The translations under genes and the position numbers were made by a program. From positions 1 to 22,248 of the forward strand of contig DASYXG010000286.1 of assembly GCA_035935235.1 (NCBI GenBank): DNA of 22,248 bases, read 5' to 3'. Shown here in pieces: positions 16,110 to 22,248 of the stretch; within the stretch, counting starts at the first letter, position 1; every line of letters begins with the position of its first letter. Source of the stretch: DATARH01 sp035935235 (lineage in GTDB: Bacteria > Pseudomonadota > Alphaproteobacteria > ATCC43930 > CGMCC-115725). A model generated the notes under the pieces. It saw only the letters and a program-made list of their open reading frames with translations, ran no database searches and was not told the origin of the DNA.

Positions 16110-16549
16110 TGCAGTATTTCGAGGATTTCGCCGCGGGGCAGAAATTCGGCTCGGACCGGCTGACCGTAACCGCCGCCGAGATCAAGGACTTCGCCGCCAG
16201 CTTCGACGCGCAGCCCTTCCATCTCGACGAGGCGGCAGCAAAGGCAAGCCTGTTCGATGGGCTCGCGGCGAGCGGCTGGCACACCGCGGCGCTAACCATG
16301 CGCCTCGTGGTCGGCAGCGAGTTCCGCCCCGCGGGCGGCATCCTCGGCTTCGGTGGCGAGCTCGTCTGGCTGAAGCCGCTGCGGCCCGGCGACGAAATCC
16401 ATGTCGAAAGCGAAATCCTGGAAGCCCGGCTGTCGCAGTCGCGGCCGGGGCAGGGCATCGTCAAAGTCCGAGTGACCACCCTGAACCAGGACGGCGAGGT
16501 GGTGCAGACCTTCACCCCGGCACTGCTGGTGCCGCGGCGACCGGCCTGA
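16109..16549 (+). CDS. MaoC-like (hot-dog fold) dehydratase
   Basis: The 146-residue protein has a single MaoC-type hot-dog domain. It begins MQYFEDFAAGQKFGSDRLTVTAAEIKDFAASFD and carries the hydratase motif DAQPFHLDEAAA with D33 and H38 as the probable catalytic pair, followed by LFDGLAASGWHTAAL. Such proteins add water to or remove it from (R)-3-hydroxyacyl-CoA or related thioesters. The ATG overlaps the stop of the exporter gene by one base (TGATG), with an AGGAG ribosome site inside that gene, so the two are translationally coupled. The link between an exporter and a hydratase is unexplained and the substrate is unknown. Confidence 0.9.
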   Translation: MQYFEDFAAGQKFGSDRLTVTAAEIKDFAASFDAQPFHLDEAAAKASLFDGLAASGWHTAALTMRLVVGSEFRPAGGILGFGGELVWLKPLRPGDEIHVESEILEARLSQSRPGQGIVKVRVTTLNQDGEVVQTFTPALLVPRRPA

Positions 16550-16565
16550 TTTTCGGAGCCGGGAT

Positions 16566-16639
16566 TGGAGCGGGTGAAGGGAATCGAACCCTCGTCGTAA
16601 GCTTGGGAAGCTTCTGCTCTACCATTGAGCTACACCCGC
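16566..16639 (-). tRNA. tRNA-Gly(CCC)
   Basis: On the minus strand the cloverleaf is complete. The acceptor stem is GCGGGTG/CACCCGC, the D arm is GCTC-AATGGTA-GAGC, and the anticodon loop is TTCCCAA with anticodon CCC. The T arm is GAGGG-TTCGATT-CCCTT, followed by discriminator T and an encoded CCA end. The anticodon stem GAAGC/GCTTA has one unpaired G-A at its outer end. The sequence closely follows the E. coli tRNA-Gly(CCC) pattern. It lies 16 bases from the convergent maoC-like gene. Confidence 0.95.
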
Positions 16640-16897
16640 GCTCCGCTCGGATGATAGGCGATCGCCGCCGCGATGCAAGGCCACGCCAAGCCGGTAAGTC
16701 ATGCCAGGAACCGCCGGTCAACCACATGGCGAACGATAGGGAAAACCGCAATACGCCTCTCAACCTTACATGGAACTTAAAGAAGCGCGCGAAATAGCGC
16801 GAAACTACCGGTAGCTATGGCGACTCGCTGTCGGCGCGCTAGCGCGCGACAAGTTTTTTACGCTACAGTTTTGTGGCCCCGCGTTTAGAGGATATTG
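16640..16897 (+). other. Leader region of the cold-shock gene
   Basis: This gap between the tRNA and the cold-shock gene holds no clear gene. A 23-codon open frame (ATG 16726 to TAG 16795-16797, starting MANDREN and ending LKKRAK, with five Asn) has no visible Shine-Dalgarno. It is followed by a terminator-like hairpin at 16830-16859. A GCGCGCG stretch at 16785-16791, at the end of this frame, could pair with either arm of that hairpin. A weak -10-like TACAGT lies at 16864-16869. The region is less GC-rich than its surroundings. Confidence 0.4.
16830..16859 (+). terminator. Terminator-like hairpin upstream of the cold-shock gene
   Basis: GTC (16830-16832) pairs with GAC (16848-16850) and GCGCGC (16834-16839) with GCGCGC (16842-16847), with one bulged G at 16833. 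Six T follow at 16854-16859 after AAG. The structure is a good intrinsic terminator on the plus strand, yet no gene lies immediately upstream. It could end read-through from the maoC-like gene, end a small RNA, or attenuate the cold-shock gene. Confidence 0.6.
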
Positions 16898-17410
16898 ATG
16901 TTCGACCGCCGCACGGGCTCCGCCCCCGAGGAAGCCCCGCCGACCCAGACCGTCGAGGCCAAGGTCAAGTGGTTCAACGCCAGTAAAGGCTTCGGTTTCG
17001 TCACCATGGCCGACGGCTCGCCGGACGCGTTTCTGCCGATGGCGATTTTGCGTCGCGCCGGTTACGAGGACGTTCAGGAAGGCGCCTCGATTACCTGCGA
17101 GGTCGGCCCCGGGGCCAAGGGTCCGCTCGTCACCAGCGTCATCAACATCGATCTCAGCACCGTGGTCGCACCAGGGATGGGTGAGCGCCGCGCACGGCCG
17201 GCGAGCACGATGGAGGGCGCGGTCAAGTGGTTCGAGCCCGACAAGGGCTATGGCTTCGTCGCCCCCGACGGCGGCGGCAAGGACGTCTTCATCCACATCA
17301 CGGCCCTGCGTCGCAGCGGCCTCGAGGCGCTGGGTACGGGTCAGCGGGTACGGGTCGAGGTCGTCGATGGCCGCAAGGGACTCGAAGCCGACCATATCAC
17401 CCTGATTTGA
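16898..17410 (+). CDS. Cold-shock protein with two cold-shock domains
   Basis: The 170-residue protein has two cold-shock (OB-fold) domains joined by a short basic linker. Domain 1 (about 19-85) has VKWFNASKGFGFV with RNP1 KGFGFV (30-35), but RNP2 reads DAFLPM instead of the usual VFIH. Domain 2 (about 105-169) has VKWFEPDKGYGFV with RNP1 at 116-121 and a regular RNP2 VFIHI (130-134). Such proteins bind single-stranded RNA or DNA and act as RNA chaperones. Double-domain forms are common in alphaproteobacteria. The ATG at 16898 has AGAGGA (16887-16892). An in-frame TTG lies one codon earlier. A terminator-like hairpin lies upstream. Confidence 0.93.
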   Translation: MFDRRTGSAPEEAPPTQTVEAKVKWFNASKGFGFVTMADGSPDAFLPMAILRRAGYEDVQEGASITCEVGPGAKGPLVTSVINIDLSTVVAPGMGERRARPASTMEGAVKWFEPDKGYGFVAPDGGGKDVFIHITALRRSGLEALGTGQRVRVEVVDGRKGLEADHITLI

Positions 17411-17599
17411 GCGCTTTGGTTATATTGCGCCGGCGATGGCGAAACCCCTGCGTCGCTCCTATAGTTGTTGTCCGACTGCCATAAATCGGTAACCGGCGTC
17501 GCCAACGGCTTCAGCGAAAGGTTTACAAACGCGGCGACCGGGGGCACTTTCGCGAGCGACGGCGGCAGCGCTTGCGTCGACCGCGACGAGGGCGAACTA

Positions 17600-18238
17600 A
17601 TGGACCTCCGCGACACCATCCGCACCTATCGGTGGGTTTCCGGCTCTTACGACTTTGTCTTTGGCCCGGTATTCCATCCCGGCCGCAAGGAGGCCGTGCG
17701 TATCGCCAACGATCGGCCCGGGCAGCGCATTCTCGAGGTTGGCGTCGGCACCGGTCTGTCGCTACCGCATTTCCGGCGCGATTCGCACGTGACCGGTATC
17801 GATGTGTCGGCCGAGATGCTGGCCAAGGCCGAGGCGCGGGTCGCGCGCGAGAACCTCACCCATGTCGAGGGGCTCCATCTGATGGATGCCGAGCACATGG
17901 AGTTCGCCGACAACTCGTTCGACGCGGTGCTGGCGCTTTACGTCGCGCCGGTCGTACCAAACCCGGCGCAGTTCGCCGCCGAGATGCGTCGTGTCTGTAT
18001 CCCCGGCGGCACGATCGTGTTGGTCAACCATTTCATGAGCGAGAATTGGGCGGTGCGCTTTTTTGAGAAGCGCCTAGCCCACCTCGCGCGGCATATCGGG
18101 TTCCACCCCGATTTTGAGTTCGACACCTTCATGCGCGACAGCAAGCTGACAGTGCGGGAAATCCGCCCGAGCAACCTGTTCGGCTATTGGAAGCTGTTGC
18201 GCTGCATCAATCAGAAAGACGCCTCGACGCTCAATTAG
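17600..18238 (+). CDS. pmtA: SAM-dependent phospholipid N-methyltransferase (PmtA-like)
   Basis: The 212-residue protein is a class I SAM-dependent methyltransferase. Motif I RILEVGVGTGLSLPHF is at 43-58, the acidic motif TGIDVSAEML at 65-74, followed by DAEHMEFADNSFDAVLALYVAPVVPNP and PGGTIVLVNHF. The order and wording match my memory of Rhodobacter-type PmtA, which methylates phosphatidylethanolamine stepwise towards phosphatidylcholine at the membrane. Other UbiE-like methyltransferases cannot be fully excluded. The frame is open from 17465, but the ATG at 17600 has GAGGG seven bases upstream and gives the normal length. The 189 bases before it show no clear gene. The stop overlaps the convergent stop by four bases. 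Confidence 0.82.
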   Translation: MDLRDTIRTYRWVSGSYDFVFGPVFHPGRKEAVRIANDRPGQRILEVGVGTGLSLPHFRRDSHVTGIDVSAEMLAKAEARVARENLTHVEGLHLMDAEHMEFADNSFDAVLALYVAPVVPNPAQFAAEMRRVCIPGGTIVLVNHFMSENWAVRFFEKRLAHLARHIGFHPDFEFDTFMRDSKLTVREIRPSNLFGYWKLLRCINQKDASTLN

Positions 18239-18798
18239 TCCTTGGCGCCTTTCCACAGCGCGATTTCCTGCAACAGCGCTTCAATGGCACCGGTGGCGAA
18301 GCCGAGCGAGGTCTCGTCAGCAAGCCTGCCGTCCTTGATCTTGCTCTCCGCCGCGGTGATGATGACCTCGCGCGCCAAGGTCACCCGCGACAGACACGAA
18401 TCGAGCGCCACCTTCATGTGCTCGAGGCACCGCGCCCCGCCCAGCGGCCCCCGCGAGGTCGCCATGATCGCCACCGGCTTATAGGCCAGCACCGAGGCGA
18501 AAGCCGGGCGCGAGGCCCAGTCGATCGCGTTTTTCAGCACGCCCGGGATCGAGTGGTTGAACTCCGGCGCGCAGAACACCAACCCATCCGCCGCCTCGAT
18601 ATCGGCGAGCATCTGCTTGACCACCGGCGGACGTTTCTCGCCCTCGAAATCCTGGTTGTAGAGCGGGATCGGCGCCAGATCGTAAAGCCGCAGATCGGCG
18701 CGCTCGGCAAACCGCTCACGGAGAGTCTCGATGATCGCGTTCGAATACGAGCCGACGCGCAAGCTCCCCGACATGCCGATGAGGCTGACCTTGGCCAT
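18235..18798 (-). CDS. NADPH-dependent FMN reductase (flavodoxin-like)
   Basis: The 187-residue protein belongs to the NADPH-dependent FMN reductase family (ArsH/ChrR/azoreductase relatives). The phosphate-binding loop GMSGSLRVGSYSNA lies at 8-21, and the flavin-binding and catalytic segment APEFNHSIPGVLKNAIDWASR near 77-97 is a strong family signature. Such enzymes reduce FMN, quinones, chromate or azo compounds with NAD(P)H in the cytoplasm. The length is normal. It is divergent from the aminotransferase gene and convergent with the methyltransferase gene. Substrate is unknown. It could in principle supply reduced flavin to the monooxygenase at the other end of the window, but nothing in the sequence shows that. 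Confidence 0.92.
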   Translation of the reverse strand: MAKVSLIGMSGSLRVGSYSNAIIETLRERFAERADLRLYDLAPIPLYNQDFEGEKRPPVVKQMLADIEAADGLVFCAPEFNHSIPGVLKNAIDWASRPAFASVLAYKPVAIMATSRGPLGGARCLEHMKVALDSCLSRVTLAREVIITAAESKIKDGRLADETSLGFATGAIEALLQEIALWKGAKD

Positions 18799-18882
18799 CT
18801 TTGTTGTGTCCCCCGAAAGAAGCGGCGCTCGTCATAGCGAATGCCCCTCGCCAATGGCAACCTTTCCCCGCACATTAAGCGA

Positions 18883-20037
18883 ATGAGTCTCAAGGTTTCC
18901 CGCCGCGGCCTGGTTCCCCCCTTCATCGCGATGGACGTGCTGCGCGCCGCCAACGCGCGCGAGGCGGCGGGCGAGCGTGTCATCCATCTCGAGGTCGGCC
19001 AGCCCGGCACCCCAGCGCCGCAAGCGGTGCTCAACGCGGCGCGGCAGGCGCTCGCCGGCGACCGCATCGGCTATACCGACGCCGAGGGCATCGCGCCGCT
19101 GCGCCAGGCCATCGCCGAACATTACTGGGCGCAATACGGGGTCACGGTCGATCCCGGCGAGATCGTTGTCACCACTGGTTCGTCGGCGGCGTTTCAGCTC
19201 GGCTTTCTCGCCGCGTTCGAAGCCGGCGACCGGGTCGCGCTCGCCGCGCCCGGCTATCCCGCCTATCGCAACATCCTTTCGGCGCTTGGCCTTGAAACCG
19301 TGCTGATCGAGGTCGGCGAGAACGCGCATTATCAGCCAAACCCCGAATTGCTCGCCGACGTCCCCGATCTCGCCGGGCTCATCATCGCCAGCCCGGCCAA
19401 CCCCACCGGCACGATGATCGCGCCAGCCGCGCTGGAGCGCCTCTCCGATTACTGCCGCGAGCGCGGCATCCGTCTCGTCTCCGACGAGATTTATCACGGC
19501 ATCGTCTATGAGGGCGCCGCCCAGACCGCACGCGCCTTTGGCCGCAACGCGATCGTCGTCAACTCGTTCTCGAAATATTACAGCATGACCGGGTGGCGGC
19601 TCGGCTGGATGCTGGTGCCCGCCGATCTGGCTCGATCGGTCGAATGTCTGGCCCAGAATTTCTATATCTCGCCGCCGGCGCTGTCGCAGCTCGCGGGGGT
19701 CGCCGCGTTCCGCTGCCGCGCCGAGCTCGACACCCATGTCGCGCGCTATCGCGCCAACCGTGATTTGCTGATCGCGACAATGAGGCAGGCCGGCCTTACC
19801 CGCTTCGCGCCGGCCGACGGCGCGTTCTATCTTTATGTCGACGTGTCGTCGCTGACCCGCGACAGCGAAGCCTTCTGCCGCAAGATGCTGGCCGAAATAG
19901 GGGTTGCCACCACGCCGGGCCTCGATTTCGACCCGATCCACGGCACCGAGTGGGTGCGTCTCAGCTTCGCCGGCTCGACCGAGGACATCGAGGAAGCCGC
20001 GAGGCGCCTCGCGGAGTGGCTGCCGAAGCAGCGGTGA
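18883..20037 (+). CDS. Pyridoxal-phosphate aminotransferase, class I/II
   Basis: From the chosen start this is a 384-residue fold-type I aminotransferase of the aspartate/alanine aminotransferase group. Visible sites are the substrate-binding loop EVGQPGTPAP (37-46), the cofactor loop TTGSSAAF (97-104), ASPANPTGT (169-177, N173), DEIYHG (201-206), and the PLP lysine K231 in NSFSKYYSMTGWRLGW with the phosphate-binding R239. The C-terminal WVRLSFAGS holds the carboxylate-binding arginine. The frame also has an ATG at 18841. I prefer 18883 because it gives the usual family N-terminus (SRRGLVPPFIAMDVLRAAN), though neither start has a good ribosome site. The amino acid used is not predictable. The stop abuts that of pyrE. 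Confidence 0.93.
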   Translation: MSLKVSRRGLVPPFIAMDVLRAANAREAAGERVIHLEVGQPGTPAPQAVLNAARQALAGDRIGYTDAEGIAPLRQAIAEHYWAQYGVTVDPGEIVVTTGSSAAFQLGFLAAFEAGDRVALAAPGYPAYRNILSALGLETVLIEVGENAHYQPNPELLADVPDLAGLIIASPANPTGTMIAPAALERLSDYCRERGIRLVSDEIYHGIVYEGAAQTARAFGRNAIVVNSFSKYYSMTGWRLGWMLVPADLARSVECLAQNFYISPPALSQLAGVAAFRCRAELDTHVARYRANRDLLIATMRQAGLTRFAPADGAFYLYVDVSSLTRDSEAFCRKMLAEIGVATTPGLDFDPIHGTEWVRLSFAGSTEDIEEAARRLAEWLPKQR

Positions 20038-20742
20038 TTAGCGCGCCGCGGCCGTGGCCGGGCGTTTGGCCGGCCAGTTCTCCGGGTCTTCGAGGAAGCT
20101 TCTGACCTTGTCGTACTGCCCGGCCTCGAAGCGGCCCATCTTATGGGCCACCTCCGCTACATCCCACCAGGTCGCGAGCGCGTGCAGGGTAATGCCCTCG
20201 GCGGCGAGGCTCGATTCGGTGTGCGGGAAGATGCCGTAGTTGAAGATCACGAAGGTGTGGCTGATCTCGCCGCCGGCCTGACGGATCGCGCGCACGAAAT
20301 TGAGCTTCGAGGTGCCCTCGCTCGCCAGATCCTCGACCAGCAGCACCCGCGCGTCGTCCTTCAGCTCACCCTCGATCTGGGCGTTGCGGCCAAAACCTTT
20401 GGCTTGCTTGCGCACATAAAGCATCGGCAGCGACAGTCGGTCGGCGATCCAGGCGGCGAACGGGATCCCGGCGGTCTCGCCACCGGCGATCGCGTCCAGC
20501 GATTCGAATCCGACCCGGTTCTCGATCAGCTTGGCGCCCATATCCATCAGCTTGCGCCGGGCGCGCGGAAACGAGATCAGCCGCCGGCAATCGACATAGA
20601 CAGGCGACAGCCGTCCCGAAGTGAAGGTGAATGGATTGTCGGGGCTGAACAGCACGGCCTCGGTTTCGAGGAGGATGCGGGCGGTGGTTTCCGCCGCGTC
20701 GATCTCGCTGGGCGTGCGGTCGGGGTGCGGAGCTTGGGCCAT
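20038..20742 (-). CDS. pyrE: Orotate phosphoribosyltransferase
   Basis: The 234-residue protein is PyrE, which joins orotate and PRPP to give OMP in pyrimidine synthesis. It shows FTFTSGRLSPVYVDCRRLISFP (39-60), the flexible loop YVRKQAKGFGRNAQIEG (109-125) and the PRPP-binding motif VLLVEDLASEGTSK (133-146). The last differs from the common VVEDVITTGGS form but matches the version I recall from alphaproteobacteria. A C-terminal extension (about 180-234) is also typical of that group. It is divergent from imuA, with 88 bases between the starts, and convergent with the aminotransferase gene. Confidence 0.94.
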   Translation of the reverse strand: MAQAPHPDRTPSEIDAAETTARILLETEAVLFSPDNPFTFTSGRLSPVYVDCRRLISFPRARRKLMDMGAKLIENRVGFESLDAIAGGETAGIPFAAWIADRLSLPMLYVRKQAKGFGRNAQIEGELKDDARVLLVEDLASEGTSKLNFVRAIRQAGGEISHTFVIFNYGIFPHTESSLAAEGITLHALATWWDVAEVAHKMGRFEAGQYDKVRSFLEDPENWPAKRPATAAAR

Positions 20743-20772
20743 GAACCTATCTTAACGGCAAAGCAAGCGGGG

Positions 20773-20801
20773 TTGACAATCGAAGATGATGTGAACAAAT
20801 A
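20773..20801 (+). promoter_or_regulatory. Promoter of imuA-imuB
   Basis: A perfect -35 TTGACA lies at 20773-20778. With a 17 or 18-base spacer the -10 is CAAATA (20796-20801) or AAATAG (20797-20802), which lies within the SOS box. The weak -10 fits a promoter that is tightly controlled. Transcription would start near 20808. Confidence 0.6.
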
Positions 20802-20807
20802 GAGAAC
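20793..20807 (+). promoter_or_regulatory. SOS box (LexA binding site), alphaproteobacterial type
   Basis: GAAC-AAATAGA-GAAC is an exact match to GAAC-N7-GAAC, the reverse complement of the alphaproteobacterial LexA site GTTC-N7-GTTC. It overlaps the predicted -10 of imuA, so LexA would block transcription until DNA damage. Confidence 0.9.
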
Positions 20808-20830
20808 ACTAAAACAAATGTTACGCTTCA

Positions 20831-21622
20831 ATGTCATCCGCCGTCGCCCTTGTTGCCCTGCAAGACCGCATCCGCCGGATTGAACGGCCGGGCGCGCTGC
20901 GCCACGGGGTGCTGCCGTTTCGAATCGACGCGATCGACCGCGTCTTGCCGGGCGGCGGGTTGGCGCTCGGCGCGGTGCACGAATTCCTTGGCTCCGGCCC
21001 TGATGAGGAAGACGCCGCCACCGCGGCGGGGTTTGCTGTCGGCATCGCCGGGCGGCTTGGCCAGGGCCTCGTGCTGTGGGTCCTGAAACGCGGCGATCTC
21101 TACGGGCCGGGGCTGGCCGAGCATGGGCTCGATCCCACGCGGATCGTGCGGGTCACAGCGCCGTGCGACGACGACATTCTTTGGGTTCTGGAAGAGGGGC
21201 TGCGCGGGTCAAATTCCCCTGGTGGCGTCACCGCGGTGGTCGGCGAGATCGGAAAGCTGCCAATGGTCGCCGGACGGCGGTTGCAGCTCGCCGCCGAGCG
21301 CTCCGGCGTTACCGCGCTGTTGCTGCGGCGCTGGCGCAACGGCGCCGAGGCAGCATCCGAATGCGGGCGGCCGAGCGCGGCGGTGACGCGCTGGCGGGTT
21401 GCGGCGATCCCATCGCTGCCCAGTGATGAACCGGGGATCGGAACGCCGCGCTGGCGGGTCGAATTGCTGCGCTGTCGCGGTGCGGCGGCGGCTCAGATGA
21501 GTTGGAATGTAGAGGTGGCCGATGCATCGGGTCTTGTATCTGTTCCTGTCGAACTGGGCGATCGACCGGCTGCGCCGCAGCGGCTTGTTGCCGAGTCTCA
21601 AATCCGGCGCGCGACCGGCTGA
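20831..21622 (+). CDS. imuA: ImuA, SOS mutagenesis protein
   Basis: The 263-residue protein is ImuA, a RecA-related accessory factor of the ImuA-ImuB-DnaE2 translesion synthesis system. Family landmarks are IDAIDRVLPGGGLALGAVHEFLG (32-54), with no Walker A lysine in this version, then LVLWVLKRGDLYGPGLAEHGLDPTRIVRV, VLEEGLRG, and the C-terminal RWRVELLRCRG and ELGDRPAAPQR. It is preceded by an exact SOS box and promoter. The ATG at 20831 has no visible Shine-Dalgarno. Its last 101 bases overlap the start of imuB in another frame. The two genes form an operon, and dnaE2 often follows imuB but would lie outside the window. Confidence 0.92.
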   Translation: MSSAVALVALQDRIRRIERPGALRHGVLPFRIDAIDRVLPGGGLALGAVHEFLGSGPDEEDAATAAGFAVGIAGRLGQGLVLWVLKRGDLYGPGLAEHGLDPTRIVRVTAPCDDDILWVLEEGLRGSNSPGGVTAVVGEIGKLPMVAGRRLQLAAERSGVTALLLRRWRNGAEAASECGRPSAAVTRWRVAAIPSLPSDEPGIGTPRWRVELLRCRGAAAAQMSWNVEVADASGLVSVPVELGDRPAAPQRLVAESQIRRATG

Positions 21623-22248
21623 GGAGGCGCCCTTCGCCACGGTGATCGCTGCTTCTGGGCGGCAGATACTCGCCGCGGTCAACCCGGCCGCCGCCGCCAA
21701 GGGCATCGCGGCGGGGATGCCGCTCGCCGACGCGCTGTCGTTCCTGCCCGGCCTCCTGACCCGCCCGGCCGAGCTCGCCGAGGATGCCGCCGCCTTGCGC
21801 CATCTCGCCGAATGGTGCGGCCGCTACAGCCCATGGACCGCGCCGGACGGCAGCGATGGGGTCAAGATCGAGATCACCGGTTCGGCGCATCTCTGGGGCG
21901 GCGAGGCGGAGCTGACCGCCGACCTGTCGCAACGGCTCGCGCGCCAGGGCATCGCGCATCGCCTGGCGATCGCCGACACGCTCGGCGCCGCCTGGGCGGT
22001 GGCCCGCTTTGCAAGCAGGGAGAAGGAAAGTCCCTCCCGCTGCAGATTAGCTGCTTTAGCAGCGAAATTTATCGTTCCGCCGGGTCAGGCCGGCGCGGCG
22101 CTGGCGCCGCTGCCGACCGCCGCCTTGCGCCTCGACCCGGCCGTCGTCGAAGGTCTGCACCGGGTCGGCCTCAGGCGGGTCGGCGAGGCGATGGCGATGC
22201 CGCGCGACACACTCGCCCGTCGCTTTGGCGAAACGGTGGCGAGCCGGC
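21522..22248 (+). CDS. imuB: ImuB, inactive Y-family polymerase homologue (3' end outside window)
   Basis: The frame is open from ATG 21522 to the window end, 242 codons. It begins MHRVLYLFLSNWAIDRLRR, the ImuB form of the N-terminus in which the first catalytic acidic residue of Y-family polymerases is missing. It continues with VIAASGRQILAAVNPAAAAKGIAAGMPLADA, the little-finger-side VKIEITGSAHLWGGEAEL (114-131), RLAIADTLGAAWAVARFA (147-164) and LAPLPTAALRLDP, LHRVGLRRVGEAMAMPR. In ImuB the polymerase is thought inactive and serves as an adaptor for the beta clamp and DnaE2. A segment near 165-184 is AT-rich with rare codons. The ATG lies inside imuA, 101 bases before its end. Confidence 0.93.
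   Translation, partial: MHRVLYLFLSNWAIDRLRRSGLLPSLKSGARPAEEAPFATVIAASGRQILAAVNPAAAAKGIAAGMPLADALSFLPGLLTRPAELAEDAAALRHLAEWCGRYSPWTAPDGSDGVKIEITGSAHLWGGEAELTADLSQRLARQGIAHRLAIADTLGAAWAVARFASREKESPSRCRLAALAAKFIVPPGQAGAALAPLPTAALRLDPAVVEGLHRVGLRRVGEAMAMPRDTLARRFGETVASR

Noticed and set aside
16512..16763. Minus-strand open frame over the tRNA
   Set aside because: It runs through the whole tRNA-Gly gene, whose structure explains the sequence.
17465..17599. N-terminal extension of the methyltransferase
   Set aside because: The extension lacks family similarity. ATG 17600 has GAGGG and gives the usual length.
18832..19941. Minus-strand open frame of 369 codons opposite the aminotransferase gene
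   Set aside because: The plus-strand aminotransferase has all catalytic motifs, and the antisense frame has none.

Overview
The window is a GC-rich stretch of an alphaproteobacterial chromosome, probably Rhodospirillales-like. Several features point there: an SOS box of the alphaproteobacterial type (GAAC-N7-GAAC) in front of an imuA-imuB cassette, a cold-shock protein with two cold-shock domains, aerobic-type cobaltochelatase genes cobS-cobT preceded by a J-domain protein, a Rhodobacter-type phospholipid N-methyltransferase and a PyrE with the VEDLASEGTS-type PRPP loop. It looks like core chromosome. I see no insertion sequence, prophage, integrase or CRISPR array. Taxonomy is inferred from gene types, not from a marker search.

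Layout: (1) 1-2266: a possible gene tail, a luciferase-like flavin monooxygenase (+) and a cytoplasmic HtrA-like protein with PDZ domain (-) whose whole catalytic triad is replaced. (2) 2345-4453: the groES-groEL operon with sigma70 promoter, CIRCE operator and strong terminator. (3) 4512-8051: J-domain protein, cobS, cobT (+), for cobalt insertion in cobalamin synthesis. (4) 8048-11692 (-): recR, an LVIVD-type beta-propeller protein, a DUF3008-like 60-aa protein and an orphan family 5 solute-binding protein. (5) 11788-14112 (+): small SRP RNA, dnaX, ybaB. (6) 14119-16549: a marR repressor divergent from a MATE exporter and a MaoC-like hydratase, with overlapping face-to-face promoters and an operator-like repeat. 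(7) 16566-17410: tRNA-Gly(CCC) (-) and a double cold-shock protein (+) with a terminator-like hairpin in its leader. (8) 17600-20742: pmtA-like methyltransferase (+), NADPH-dependent FMN reductase (-), class I aminotransferase (+), pyrE (-). (9) 20773-22248: SOS-controlled imuA-imuB, the latter cut by the window end.

The functional units are protein folding (GroESL), cobalt chelation (CobST), DNA replication and repair (DnaX, YbaB, RecR, ImuAB), and a small regulated efflux unit. Every convergent gene pair ends within about 16 bases, most of them touching or overlapping at the stop codons, so the DNA is packed very tightly.

I did not find a clear new defence or mobile system. The items most worth a second look are the HtrA-like pseudoprotease beside groESL, a possible attenuator before the cold-shock gene, the G8 tract inside marR together with its operator region, the Shine-Dalgarno-sequestering hairpin before the propeller gene, and the dual-coding imuA/imuB overlap with an odd AT-rich insert in imuB.
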